Of a stretch of DNA of 64,000 nucleotides, positions 22,481 to 35,289 are shown in pieces. The notes beneath the pieces were generated by a model. It was not told where the DNA came from and made no database searches. It saw only the letters and a list, made by a program, of their open reading frames with translations. The stretch's first letter is position 1. Each line of letters starts with the position of its first letter. A program made the translations under genes and the position numbers. Source of the DNA: Ailanthus altissimus (lineage: Eukaryota > Streptophyta > Magnoliopsida > Sapindales > Simaroubaceae); contig OX327702.1 in assembly GCA_946807835.1 (NCBI GenBank), forward strand, positions 1,860,001 through 1,924,000, in the 5' to 3' direction.

Positions 22481-25400
22481 GTGTACCCAAATCACTTTTA
22501 CTTAATTTAGATACTAGATGTCTTTTTGTCAAAAAGAAAACAAAAAAATCACATGACATGATTTTATTTATTTTTCCTTTCTATTTTATTTGGTAAAAAA
22601 GATTAACATCCCAAAAGATTTTGAAGCAGAAATTGTGAGTGTCAGTAAATGTAGGTTAAAAGGTAGAAATGTTGATTCAACTTCTGTAAAACTTTGGCTC
22701 AAAAGTCACTGACTATATTCTTTTTGGATTTGAGCCACAAAAGTGTTTTTCAAAAAAATTTGTGACTAGTACATTAGGGTTATGTTTGTTCTATCTTATG
22801 AATTACCTGTCCTTTTCATTTTTGATAGGGGATTGATGACAGAGTTGTGGTTGAACTAGCCTATTGCTTCTATAACTATCACTAACATTAAATTGTGTAC
22901 CGAGTTTAGATGAAAAATAGTTGTTCACTTTAGCCTAATAATGATTAGATATTAATATATTGGCATCAATGGCCAGGTGGAGCTTCAATTTCATGGCAGT
23001 GTTGATGTAAGAGAGAAGGATGCAAATTTTAATTACCAGAGGAAATATCTTCCAACACAACAGGTACTGCAGCAACATCCAAGCATTTTTTTAAGGATTG
23101 TGGCAGTCGCATACTCTTTACGTTTTATTGAATGAGTTGTAAAATATTTCATTGTATTCCATCAGTGTTTCTTTCTGACACTCAGAAGTTTAGGTATACT
23201 TCACAGGTTGTTTATCACACTCCGCCTCCTTTTCCTATTGATATAATTAACAGTATTCGAGAAGGTGCATCTCTGATATTCCAACAGCTTGGGCTACGTG
23301 ATTTTGCTCAGATTGATGGATAGTTTTTACCTTCTTCAATGCATGTATTTTCATCTTCAGAAAATAAATATGGTACCACTGAATGGGGTATAATAATATT
23401 TACTGACATCAACCTGGTGAGACAGATATCTGATTATTTTAATCCTCTGATTGCTGACATTATTCTTCATACTTACTTCATAATGTTAATTGTATTTTCA
23501 GATTAGTGGGGTGGAACAGACCACTTTCATATATCGGCAGGCATCAAAGGTGATTTTGAAGCTTGAATTTCAACATGCATTTTAAGCTTGTAGCAGTTGT
23601 TGTTCTTATGGCTATTATTGACTCGAGGGAGAATATGTTATATGTTATGCAAGTGGCCACAAAATCATCCTAGATATTTCCACAGTGTGGACAGAATTCA
23701 TAGAATCCACATCTGAACAATACCTATTGCACTACAACTGATCCTTTAGTAACTTCCCTGTGGTGATGTTGAGCAGCATACTGAGTGGTGTGGTATAATG
23801 GGTAGCCTTTGAAACTATGCCATTTTTCCAATGTCATCATTTGATATATTAAAAACATAATGAATTGGTTTTGAAGTATGGGGTGTGCAGCGCAAAAAGC
23901 ATTTTGTTCCTTTGTGCACATTTCATTCATTTTGAAGGTTTTGCAGATCAAACTGTATAAAGCGGTTTGAGGAAAGATAATCTTCAAAATTTATTAATAG
24001 ATGTTTCATATGCTTGCCCAAGTTAATCATAGCGCGCACAATATTTTTCAAGTTCAATATAGTGCATCCTCCTTTGGATCTTTTGAATCGTTCATCCTTT
24101 TCCATGCCACTGCTTTCCTCAGAAAGATCCCTTCTCATGTTCAGGTTGGATTTTTCATTCCAACATTCTCTGAACCAGTATTCATCGTGCTTGCCTGCGG
24201 TTTCTCAATCTTGCATCATATAGCAGTGTATCAAGTCATTTGCCTGGAAGATCAAGTGCCTCATAGCATACTCAAGCACTCAACAAACCTCTAGGTACTC
24301 GTAAAGTTTTTGTCATATTTGGCTGAGACACTTCAGAGAGGCAAGTATCCCTTATAAGTGAAACAAGTGTATGGCTCAATTTGCAAGCATTTGACAATGT
24401 AAGTTAGAAAATCTTAGCTAACTACTTGTGTGATTTATGTATTCTTTTATGGATTCACAGTATGCGTAAGAAATAAATGATGAAGCAATTAATAACACAA
24501 TCTTCTATTGGATTTCATTTGACAGATGTCCATCTTCCAGCTTTCCATTAGAGCTTGAGATTATTGCATTTTATTGAAGTTTTAATTTCTTGTCAAAGGG
24601 TACATTACATTACTTGCCCTGCCTTTGGCATCTACAGAATGAAGTAACTCCTTGTTTGCTTGCCCCTTCAATTGACTATTTGCCTGGTGTCAATTCTGAT
24701 GTAAGCTCCAGAGCAGTTTGGTCAGATTTTATATTCCCAAGGTTGCTTTTCTTTTCATTTGAAGATATATGTTGGCCTGTCTTAGTCATTTTGATGTGAA
24801 CTTCATAAAGAAAAGTGAGACTACCAACAAATACCAACACTAGGCTTTACTTCAAACTGATTGTCAACTTTGCAACCACAACGATAAATGGAGTTGTAGG
24901 CTCCCAGAAGCTTCTCATCACATGGGCTACTCACATGAGCTGCTGTGCTGCTGTTTCCCATCACCCATGGATGCTCAATGGATCTTGTGAAGTTTTGGCA
25001 GTCTGGTTCGCATCACATTTGTTTTGTCTTTCATTTCTAGGGTCTCTATTTTCCTTTTAACTTCTCATTAACAAACTAGCAGATCATAGATCTTTAATCA
25101 TATATAAACTATTAGATTTTTCTCTTTCTGAGACTCAGTACATTTTGTGAATCCAACATAATGCCCTTTCCTTTGTTTTCTCTTTTCTCTTTAAAAATGC
25201 TACACTTACTCTCTTGTGCTGAGACACAACAGAGGAAGTTCTTGCTGCGCGCATAGAGGCAATTTAACCAGACCGGGCTGCATTCACCTCTCACTTACAG
25301 AAACAAGTGATGACTGATCTCATGGAAGGTTTGAAGAAACATAGTTGGTTTATTGGGTCCGTGGGATACTCAAGAAAGGAGTGGATCAAGCTTGCCAAGG

Positions 25401-28400
25401 AAGTTCAGGCAACAGTTTTTATTGCAGGTTCTGCCTCCAGCTCTTTATTTGTTTTAGTGTTCTTTTTTTGGATGATTGGGTTACACAAGCGGTCAACCCT
25501 TGAAATCCAGTAACCTTCCCTATCCCTAAGAAGGAAGAATTATATCTGTGGTCTTGGCGGGCATCAAGAGAGACTTTACTTGCTAGACTAACTGGCATCT
25601 CCAGCCATGTATTCATTGAAAAATGAATTAATCTACTTTATGGTATATACCAAACAAGACTGATCTAGTAGAATCTGTTCAGCCTATTGCCATTTTTGAC
25701 TTAAGCAATCAAAGCTTTTCCTTTTCTATTTTTTTCTGGTCATTATGAGGTTTATCTCATGGTTTGTGCAGTTCATGGAGGCATCGGTGAAGATGGTACT
25801 TTCAGTCTTTTCTGGAGGCTGAAGGAGTTCCTTATACAGATTTGTTCTCACTGACACTTGGTAGAATAAACGTGTTCTTTGTGCAAAGTTACTCTTTTTA
25901 TCTTCCTTTCTTCTCTGAAATGAAGGTCCTGGTGTGATGGCTTCTAAAACCTGCATGGACAAGGTTGCAACATCTCTAGCACTTAATCATGTGCGGTAAC
26001 AAATAATATGTAGTGTTCTCCACCACAAACACTGACCATATCTTCTTGACTGCTTAAATTATTCTCAATCAGTGACCATTACTCACATAAGCCTAAGTAT
26101 ATAGGAAAAGGCTGCAATATTATTACTTAAGCTCTATCAATTTTCTCTGGAAAACATTGAAAGCTCTGGATATTAACAGCTAGCAGACTTTGGAGTTCTT
26201 ACCATAAATAAAGATGTGCGGAGGAAGGAGGATCTATTAAATATGCCCATACATAACATTTGGCATGAGTTGACCTCTAAGCTTCAGCATAAAACATTAT
26301 GTGTTAAACCAGCAGGGGATGGGTGCTCAACTGGTGTTGCAAGACTGTGGTAGGTTATTGCTTTGTACAGATCTCTCTTTGTATAGAATTATTGGGATGC
26401 TTGTGAACAAGTTAGGTTCATATCATGTACATCTATGATAATTTGCAGCTGTGCAGAGGACCATGCAGTCTATGTGAAAGCACTGGAGGAGTGCCTTCTG
26501 CAAATGCCTCCTCGTAGGTTTTCAAGAGTATGGAACCTGATATATTCTTCTATGGCATCTCATTCTAGAATAATTTAGACATGTTCTTATCGTAATAAAA
26601 GCAATGGCATTATTATTTATTTGAGTTCTATGTTTGCTTTATTAATAATGTTTTAAAAGTGTAACCTGTAAAAGCTGACTGCAAAAATGATATAGAAACA
26701 GAGCATTTAACTAGAAAATTGTTGTGAATTCTTTCAAACATCCGAAACAGAAGCGTACAACATCTAGAAGTGCATTTAACACCACAATGGCTGTAATTAA
26801 TACATGCATCTAATGATTGTCTCTCTTGTGAAAAACTTTTTCAATTGGTTAGCATATGGGGTCCCCTTTTTTTTGTTTGAAAAAATATGCTTTCTCTTGA
26901 ATTTTTTTGTTTAGGATAACACCTATGATTTCTTATATCATGACGTATTTTATCTTCTTTTATGAATACTATCCAGGCACATGGAATGAATGAGATGCCT
27001 AACCCTCCTCCAAACCTCTTGATCTTTGAACCTTTTATTGCAACTGCTGAGATTGTTGTTTCATTCAAATTGACAAACAAAAATGCAGACTGCCTTGTGG
27101 AAAGGAGACAGTCGGTAGGTAGAAGTTACAGTTGGTGTTACAGGAAAACGTGGATCAATGCATTCATTGATGCCTAGCATTACTGTCAAGGAAACTGGTG
27201 ACATCTTATCACTTGACGAGAAATTTCAAGGTCCATCTTCACTCTCTTTCTTTGATGCAATTATCATTGACTTTATTTTCCTTTATATTTCTTTTGAATT
27301 TTTTATCCACAAACTGCAAGTCATCAAGACAAATGAATGGCAGCATTTAAGTGATATTCAATGTAACAAGAATCGAAAAAGTAGATTGATAAGATGATAT
27401 CTGAGCAAACTGATGGAGAATGATTAGGACCGATGTCTTCATTAGGGTTTTCTAATTCTAAGTTTGATTGTATTTTTATTTCTTCTATTTCTATTTCTTT
27501 TATTATGTAATTTGCCTGTTTGTTTAGAAGTAGAGAAGAAAAAGAGGGTCCTGTATATATTTGTCTAGAATGGCATTCCTGGTATATTACTGTAGATATT
27601 GCCTGACAGGTGGAACTGGCATCAATCTTACTCCACCACCAGCATCAATTGTGAGGTTAGCTAAGAACTCACACTTACGAATAACTGAAGTTACATATGG
27701 TTAACTGCTTAGTTATTCACAGTTCTAAGACAGCATTTATTCGCATTACATTCTTTTAATGGCTTGTGCTTGTTGGAATAAAATGCACCCACAAATTTCC
27801 TTTTAGAGTCAAAAAGTTTTATAACCTTTAAACTGAATTCTGTCCAATTTTCACTTTTTCCCCCTGTTAAGACAGAGTGAAGATAGATATTTGAAGTGGA
27901 AAATTTTGAAGTATTAAGCTATCGCTTCTTGCACTTTATAGTTTATAATGAATGAGGCCCTGCAGCAAGTCTTCATTATACACTCTTATTTCTTCCTTTG
28001 GAAATCTTTTAGTCTTGGATCAGTAATTTTCATAAATATTTTCTTTTTCTTTTGAACAAGTATGGAGGCCCTGGAGAGATGTAAACAACATATTGAACTA
28101 ATTGCAAACACTCAGGGACTTGAAGGATTTTCACGAATTGATGCATTCATTAATGTGGATGGTGGAGAGGTATGTATGTAGATCGTATGATTTAAAGGAT
28201 CCATTCCATTTTCCTTTAGCTGAATTAAAGAAAGAGGAAGATTTAAGTTAATACTTTTATATTCTCTTTCAATAATTTACATGATCTATATTTATTGGCA
28301 ACAACCTGATTTTTAGTGATATTACACTATTTGGACTCTTAAGTAGTCTCCATGAGGCAAGATATGCTTTACGTCTAAAAGCAAAGACTTCTGCTGCATA

Positions 28401-29163
28401 AATTATGCATGTTGATGAAATGTTTTATATTATTTCTTTATGTGGATTATTTTATCCTTGGACCGTGAATGCTCCACGCTTTCCATCTTGCTTCTGCCCA
28501 AACAAACAGATGCCTGTCGTATTTTCTAAGTGAAAACATTCTTCTCTGCCTTTGCTTGCTTGGATAGCACAATATTTCAATTGAACCTTATGCCAATTAT
28601 GTGCTTTATCAAGATGAATGATTTAGATGCGGTAGTCTAGATTCAGGCATCTATTAACTTATTTTTATAGTTAATGGATACTCCTTTTATTCTGTGGTCA
28701 ATTTCATTGGTTTCAGGTATTGATTATTGAGGTGCATACTGTGCCTGGAATGACTCCTTCCACTGTGCTAATACATAGGGTAAGTATAAGATTCAAATTA
28801 TCACATAATTTTGCATTAACTTAGATATTTTTAGGTGCCGTATCAAAGTAGACTTGGTTCATGGTGTTAGTAATTGCATCTATAAACAAAAGTTTGTATC
28901 ACCATATATAGAAATTAATGTGGGTGAGATCTTTCATTGTGAAAAATATATCTGAACTCATTTTAGTTCCGAGGCAAAAACACTGTACTAATTCATCTTT
29001 TATGATGATATAACAAAAAGAAAAAAGTTGTACCACTTCAATGAGTCCTGATATATATTTAACGATGTTGTTTGCATCTCAGGCGCTAGCAGAGCAACCT
29101 CCTATATATCCCCATCAATTCTTTCGAATGCTGCTTGATCTGGGATCAGAGAGGTTCACCTAA

Positions 29164-30898
29164 AAAGCTAAAACTGTTACATGTAGAAGTGTTATTTACT
29201 TTATCAATGTTGATGGCTTGGTGCATTGCTTTGGAATTGGAAATATAAGAAATTTATTATCAAATTTTCTGAACTTGTGTTGTATTGCGACAAGTAGATG
29301 CCACGCTGTAATTTTGTTCGAGTTTCATCCTCTAATTACACTGGTGTCAACAACCATTCCCTGCTAGTGGTTTCCAAAAACATTTGAGTTAGACCTACTA
29401 AGCGCTTCTCTGTTGCGTAGCAGGTCTGTAGATTTCATGTATGTGTACACTGAGAAGATCTCCCAGGATACAAGGGCGTGCTGCACATTTTTCTGTTCAT
29501 GTATTAGATTCGAATTAAGATTCTCTCATAAATTAAGTTTTATTAAAGATCCTAGCACGTGTTCTGTATTAATTATGAGTGGTTAAGATTTATTTTTTTA
29601 TTAAGTTATATATTAATAAAAAGTTAGTTTAGGAGCTATATCCATTAGATTTCGGACACCGAAGCAACTAAAACAGTTTTCCTTTCAGAAGGAATGAGTT
29701 GGAGAAAATTGCACCAAATATGTCCCGAAAGTCCCAAAATTGCAAAAATATGTCTAAAATTTAGAAGTTGCATGTTAAGCCAAAAAATTTAGAAAGTTCA
29801 AAACTGCTTTATTATTAAATAAAACAAAAATAGACAAGAATCGCCCATTCTCGACTACATAAGTTTTGTGTAGAAGAATCGGCGAAATAAGTAATCGATC
29901 TACAATTGAGTATTAGTCGTTCATTGTGGAGCATATTATGGTGTCAAAAAATTTGAGATTTGGTTATTTTTACACGCCTTTAAGTTAAGTTACAGTCAAG
30001 AATCTTGGCATGGGTGGAAAATTATTCTTAGAATACTTAAGAGTTGTACCTATTAGGAGCAAAGGATGCTAGCTTATCTAAGTTAAAAATTTAAATTTGT
30101 ATGTTGTGATTTATAGGTGTGTATGTGTTGTGCATTAAAAAAAAAAAAAAAAGAGTTGTACCTAGTGATGGTGTATTATTTGTTCATTCTCAAATTTAAA
30201 ATTCTTACTAAAGGTCGGGTTAGAGATGGGAAATTCTGAACTAGATTTTAGAAACACGAATTTCTAATCTAAATTATTTCATTACAGTTCGAGTGATGGC
30301 GGCTTAATCTCAAATTTAAAACTGGGCACCGTATTAAAATGTAGGTCTTCAACTATATTAACTAGGGGGTATTTTTGACATTTAATGCATTTTATAGACA
30401 TATAAATGCATAAAGATTTGGATAATATCTATGCAATTTCTATATTCTTGCAGCTTTTTTTTTTTAAAAAAAAAAATTGAATGATTTTGGTGTATTATTT
30501 GATAACAGTAGTGCCACACCTGCAAAATTAGTATACAAATTTTTATATCCAACGTGTCACAAATAATTAATTATTATCATAAATATGATAATTAAAGTAA
30601 AAATTAAAAATAAGTAAAAGAATTAAAAATAATAATAAAAGTTGAGATTGCAGTTAATTTTCTACTTAATTTCGTTCCTTCTTTTTAATACTTAAGAATT
30701 AACCCTATCATTTCCCTTGATTTATACTATTTTGCATGGTCGATACCTAACACTATTTATTTGTACTATTTATTTAAAAATGTTGGGTTTAAGTCTATAT
30801 GGTAGATTAAATTCTTCTAGTAGATTAATATAAAGTGATTATAATTATAGAAGATAGATTAGTCTTCTATTTACACGAGGGTAAACTAGTCCTTTACT
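29164..30898. other. Ligase-pseudogene 3' region and intergenic DNA
   Basis: No gene recognised. From about 29690 the sequence is A-rich and repeat-like, with oligo(A) at 30138-30153 and T12/A12 palindromic runs near 30454-30477. No LTR, TIR or coding motif could be supported. Confidence 0.5.
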
Positions 30899-32573
30899 TT
30901 TGCATTGGAATGTAAAGTAATTATAATTAGTAAACATAATATTATTTATTTATAGAGATAAAGGTGTCTAAACCTTTAAATTTTGATTTAAAAAATAATT
31001 TTATTTTTTTATTTTTAAAATTACCTAAAAGATCCATTTAATAACTTTGGAAACAATAAAATTTTAACTTACTATTAGGATTATCATATTCAAAAATTTG
31101 TAATTTACATAATAATAATATTATTTTATTAAAAAAATACTAAAGAAAAATAAAAATTAATGAAAAAGATAAATATTTTTAACAAAACGAATATTTTTAA
31201 ATAATTTTAAAAATAAAGAGATAAAATTATTCTTTGAATTAAAATTTGAACATCTGTTCTTTATTATATATAAAATAATACTAAATTTTTTAATTTTAAT
31301 TTTATTTATTTTTAATCTTAAGTGATATGTAAGATAATTATTGAATGATTTATATAAAAATAAATTAGCCTTCTATTATTTTTTGGACGAATTAGTCTTC
31401 TATTTATACGGCGTTAGATTAGAAGAAAAAGGGTAATATATTATTAAAAGAAAGAGTAAAAATGCAGAAAAAGTTAAAAGTCAATACTGCGCTGCTTGAC
31501 CAAGACTTTTCTTTTCCTTAGTTGGATCGTGGAACCAAAATATTCGCGAAAACCGAGTAACGAAGGACTAAAGACAGAATCAGACAAAAAGAAAAAAGCA
31601 AAAGTGACGCGAAAAAGCAAGATGTTGTTTTGAAAATTTGAAAACCCACGACAAAGAGGAAATTGTTGAAGTCTCTTTACTATTATTTTCAAAACATAAA
31701 AAGTCTCCTTAATATTAAAAAAATTTAATTTTCAGCTATTATACCAACTGAGGTTTCATTAATGATGTAGTAAGGCGTCCAAATGGTAAAAGCTTCCGTT
31801 TCATGTACGGAAACAAGCGAAAGAGACGACAACAAGGTCCAGTTTCTTTGATTAGCATCCTTAAATTAGCCAGCAAGTAAGTAGGGTTTAAAGTTTTAAT
31901 TTTGTTTTCTTTTGATATTAATGGTGTTTCTCAAATAGTCATTGAAACTTCAAAGGTAAAATTTTGTTTAAAATTTCTCAGCTTTTTCATGTTAAACGTT
32001 CTGGCTTTATCAGTTTATTATGCATGCGACTTTGATATGATAGTTTAATTTAGGTGCTTGTCCCCATTTCATTGGAAAATTGAAACCATAATGTTTTTTT
32101 TTTTTTGATCTTGTGGTGGCTTTGTTCTTAAATTTGACTGAGACCAAGTTTGTATTTGTCTTTTAATTTTCTAAGCTTTCTTGGGTTTATCACCCAAACG
32201 AGGACTTAATGACGAGGTTTGTATTTTTCTGTGTTTGTGGGTTGTCATCATCATACACACCCACTGTTGCTTTAATTTGAAAGACCAAACTGCTCTATGG
32301 GTAGGTTTTTGGTTTATGTTGAATTAATTGCATAAGAGGTTTACATTGTTTTCGAAATTTTTTCATCACTTCCAATAATTAATTAGAATGTAAAAGAAGA
32401 TCTCTAGGTTGAAAGTTGGACTAGTTTTGCCTTTGGGTAGAGTGTTTTGTCAACTAAGATTACAGTTTAATTTTGTTCTGTTTGTTGTGTGTGCTTCTGA
32501 GAAGGTTTTCAAGGACCAGCAATGATCAATTTAGTAGAATTTGATTTCTCCTCTCATGAGCAAGATGAAGTAA
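30899..32573 (+). repeat. Segmental duplication copy A: orphan PLAC8 upstream region and 5' leader
   Basis: This stretch matches 38741-41618 in the same orientation, including long near-identical runs (for example TTGCATTGGAATGTAAAGTA, GGCGTCCAAATGGTAAAA, GGAAACAAGCGAAAG, TTTCTTTGATTAGCATCCTT and ATCACCCAAACGAGGACTT). Copy B runs on into the PLAC8 coding region. Copy A stops at GATGAAGTA (32573) and passes straight into viral sequence, so it has no gene to drive. Copy A keeps GCAAGTAAGTAG near 31871-31882, a good splice-donor context, where copy B reads GCAAGTCGGT. About 290 bp (roughly 30960-31250) are present only in copy A. Confidence 0.88.
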
Positions 32574-33190
32574 TGGGTGTATACGAAAACTCTATGGCTC
32601 TAGTAATGGGTTTGATTGTTCCTTCTCATGACCTAACAACCTAATTCTAGTTTGAAATAATTTCATCTCTGATGCAGATAAAACTAAACCATTTTGTTTG
32701 ATAATATGCAAAAATGTTGGAAAATATCTTTTGAGAAAATTAAAACATTATCTATATGTACTATTACAAAATTAGTATAAGGATTCAAGATATCATTCAT
32801 GACATTTTGAAATTCTGAAGGAGCATTCTCTAGGCCAAACGGCATTATGTTCCATTCGTAGTGACCGAATGGTATTGTGAATGCTGTTTTGTACCTGTCT
32901 TGCTCTGCAATTTGAATCTGCCAAAAACCAGATTTTATGTCAAATTTTGAAAATATTGTGGCTTTGTAAAGCCTATTCATCAAGTCTCTTTGGTTGGGTA
33001 TTGGATATGTGATCCATTGAAGGGATTAATTCAACGGTTTATATTTGATAACAAGCCTAGGTGTGTCCCTTTCAAGTTTGGCTTGTTTCTGAACATAAAA
33101 GGCTGCACAGCTCCAAGGAGACTTGCTGGGCTGAATGAGGATTTTGTTAAGGAGGGGTTGGATTTCCTTTTAACAGTATTGGAGTAATTC
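32574..33190 (-). pseudogene. Caulimovirid reverse transcriptase, broken
   Basis: The minus frame 32983-32684 carries FSKFDIKSGFWQI, RYKTAF, HYEWNIMPFGLENAPSEFQ and IVHIDNVLIFSK. These are hallmark caulimovirid RT blocks. The catalytic Y-[VI]-D-D box reads HIDN, so an essential Asp is replaced. The fingers part is out of frame at 33190-32990. The downstream part continues with stops to 32574, where host sequence begins. RNase H is absent. Confidence 0.85.
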
Positions 33191-33556
33191 TTGGTTCATT
33201 GGGATAGGCCTGGCTTTGGTTAGAATATTTCTCTCATCGAAATCTCTTTCATAAGAGAGGTTGACTATATGTTTCTTTCTATCCCAAAAGGTATTGAGTA
33301 GGTCAGAGCATATTTCTTTTTGGAACATTTCAAAAAGGCTTTGAATTTTGGCTTAGATTGATGGGTCTTGAAGTTATTCTTTAATTCTTTTATAATGGAC
33401 TTCTTGTTGGGGATGAGCTAAATGGGTTTTCTTATTTTGAATAATGTTTATCCGTTTGAATATGGTATTGAATTGAAGTAGGTTCAAATCTCTTGTAGTC
33501 ATAAGGGCTAGAAATTCAAAAGTTAGTTTTTGATGCACGACTGTTGAATGGATTCC

Positions 33557-33840
33557 TTATTCATCCACAGAGAATGGATACAAGGAGACTAAGAAAGGGG
33601 TTCCAAGAATAACAGACTGCCCAATATCTGGAACAAGGACAAAGGAGTTTCTAAAGCAGAATTCTTGGTTGTAAATATAAGCCTTTGGGATCTTATAATT
33701 GAGATCAAGTCTATCATTGTTTGCAGAATCTAATCTTTGTATGGTCTTTTGGTAGTATATAGTTGGAATAACCACCTTCCCGGATACAATTTTGATCAGC
33801 ACTAGAGTCGATCAGGGCTATTGTGGTTAGATGAAAATGA
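33557..33840 (-). pseudogene. Caulimovirid aspartic protease, broken
   Basis: The minus strand near 33809-33795 reads ALIDSSADQNC, where the family has an Asp-Ser-Gly-Ala active-site box. The catalytic Asp is kept but Gly is Ser. Downstream, the frame from 33802 includes SFVLVPDIGQSVILGTPFL, the conserved C-terminal ILG(T/M)PF block. The flanking polyprotein is interrupted. Confidence 0.75.
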
Positions 33841-34537
33841 TTGTCAAGGACCAGTGCGATCTTGACATATCACTTTTGAAATCGAGTATGTTGGAGGATA
33901 AAAAGGAATGACTCATCTTGGGTTTGATCTTTGATTTGTGAGAGTGATTCGGGTATTTTGAAGATTTTTGAGTTAGAGGATGATGGAAGATTAGTTGAGG
34001 CTTCAAGGGATAAAAGTCTAGTTTTAACTTCTAGATTCTCCTCTTGAAGTGCTTTGATATGACTTTCAACCTTTGAAATTTCAGCTTGGAGGTCTTGTAA
34101 AGTAATGGATTTTGGTTTTGAATCCTTCTAGGATAGAATTTTTTGAAGATATAACGTTCAGGCTCTTCTGTTTGTCTAGTTTGGATGACCTGTTCTTTTA
34201 AGTTTTAGAAGATATTCTTTCTTGACATCAGGATCTTCATCCTATCAATGATATCAAGAAAGAATTATTTTTGATCTCGGGAACAGATCATATTAATTAT
34301 TTTAAAAGAAGTTCCTCCATCGCAAGAGCAATTAGAATCTGATGAGCATTCTGATGATGAGATACTCTGATGAGTTTCGTCTATTTGGTATGCTTCCTTT
34401 TCTTCCCCTTAAGAAGAAAATTCATCAGATGATGAATCTAGCATGTGGTTTGTAGTCGTCTTTTGAGACCTTCATCTATTTGAAGTGCTTGGATTTTGGA
34501 TTTTTTTTTTTGGAAACCGGATTTTAGATTTAGTTTT

Positions 34538-34582
34538 GCATTTATTTGTAAAATGGACTATTTTGCCACACTTTTAACATGC
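34538..34582 (-). pseudogene. Caulimovirid coat-protein zinc knuckle
   Basis: The minus strand shows the CX2CX4HX4C spacing (C..CGKIVHFTNKC), with an in-frame stop between the first two cysteines. This CCHC motif marks the RNA-binding end of the coat protein in this virus family. Confidence 0.75.
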
Positions 34583-34699
34583 TTTTGACGTATTGGGTTT
34601 TTGAGGTTTACTATGTTTGAATTTGTGTTTAGGATTGTATTTCAGTTTTGGTTGGGTTCTATTTGAGTAGTTTTTGGGTCTCTTTCTAAATAAAGGCTT

Positions 34700-35130
34700 T
34701 TTTTTCTTAAAGATGGGGCCTTGATGGTTTCATAACCATATTGGGCATAGAATGAGCCCAATTATTTCTTGCTTTGATAAAGCTAACTCTTCATTTTGGA
34801 CTTGAGTTTTAGGTTTGTACATAGGGTTAGACCTTGATTTATATGATTAATTAGATCTCTGTATGAGAGGGTTGAATATGGTATTGACCCATTGTTTTGA
34901 TCTCTTATCCTTCCTCTAACCTTTTTAGCAAATAATTTTGGAAGGCCTGTAATGAATCTTTTCTTCCAAAATGCATGCTAACAGTCATGTCTTGTGAATA
35001 CTTTGGATAGGAAGACATTCTTGTACCATCTAAAATCTTGTAGAGTAGGACATGAGAGATTTTAATAATATTTTTTATGCTCATTTCTCATGCTTGTATT
35101 ACCAATGAAATGTTTGGTGATAGTAAAGAT
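34700..35130 (-). pseudogene. Caulimovirid coat-protein core fragment
   Basis: Minus-strand reading gives short coat-like blocks (DFRWYKNVFLSKVFTRHDC and FWKKRFITGLPKLFAKKVR), separated by stops. They lie upstream of the zinc knuckle in the same orientation, the order expected for the coat domain. Confidence 0.7.
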
Positions 35131-35289
35131 GAGGGTTGAGCAATATCCTAAACTTGAGCTAGTGTAAAGGTTGATACTGTGCGCCCTTAACGATAAGTTA
35201 TACATGTTTAAACATATTCTGTTTTGACTGTTGTGAGAATATATGAAGAAAGCTAATCAATTATTCTCCATCAATTATTTTCCAAGTCA

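Larger units (their letters stand above)
19866..29163 (+). pseudogene. D-alanine-D-alanine ligase family (tandem ATP-grasp) pseudogene
   Basis: Exons of the plant Ddl-family protein (At3g08840 type, about 940 aa with two ligase-like modules) are recognisable across 9.3 kb. Examples are VYSNTPADFDFKLES (20733-20777), DAVFPAIHGRFGEDGGIQ (to 20969), FVGTGSKECCQAFDK, VKPKRAGSSIGVTVACGV, YHTPPPFPIDIINSIREGAS, WIKLAKEVQATVFIA, VHGGIGEDGT, GPGVMASKTCMDKVATSLAL, VKPAGDGCSTGVARL, GINLTPPPAS, LEGFSRIDAF and VPGMTPSTVL, ending LLDLGSERFT at 29163. Lesions: stop at 20157-20159 and frameshift soon after, Trp to TAG at 23321-23323, Gly to TGA at 24324-24326, TAA at 25265-25267, and frameshifts near 25800 and 27095-27120. 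At least two exon blocks are absent. Bacterial Ddl joins two D-Ala for peptidoglycan; the plant homologue is thought to be plastid-linked. The N-terminal exon looks like a transit peptide. Confidence 0.92.

Noticed and set aside
24001..24294. 97-codon plus-strand ORF in the ligase region
   Set aside because: The frame that aligns with the ligase family here is a different one. This ORF is an out-of-frame shadow of a decayed exon.
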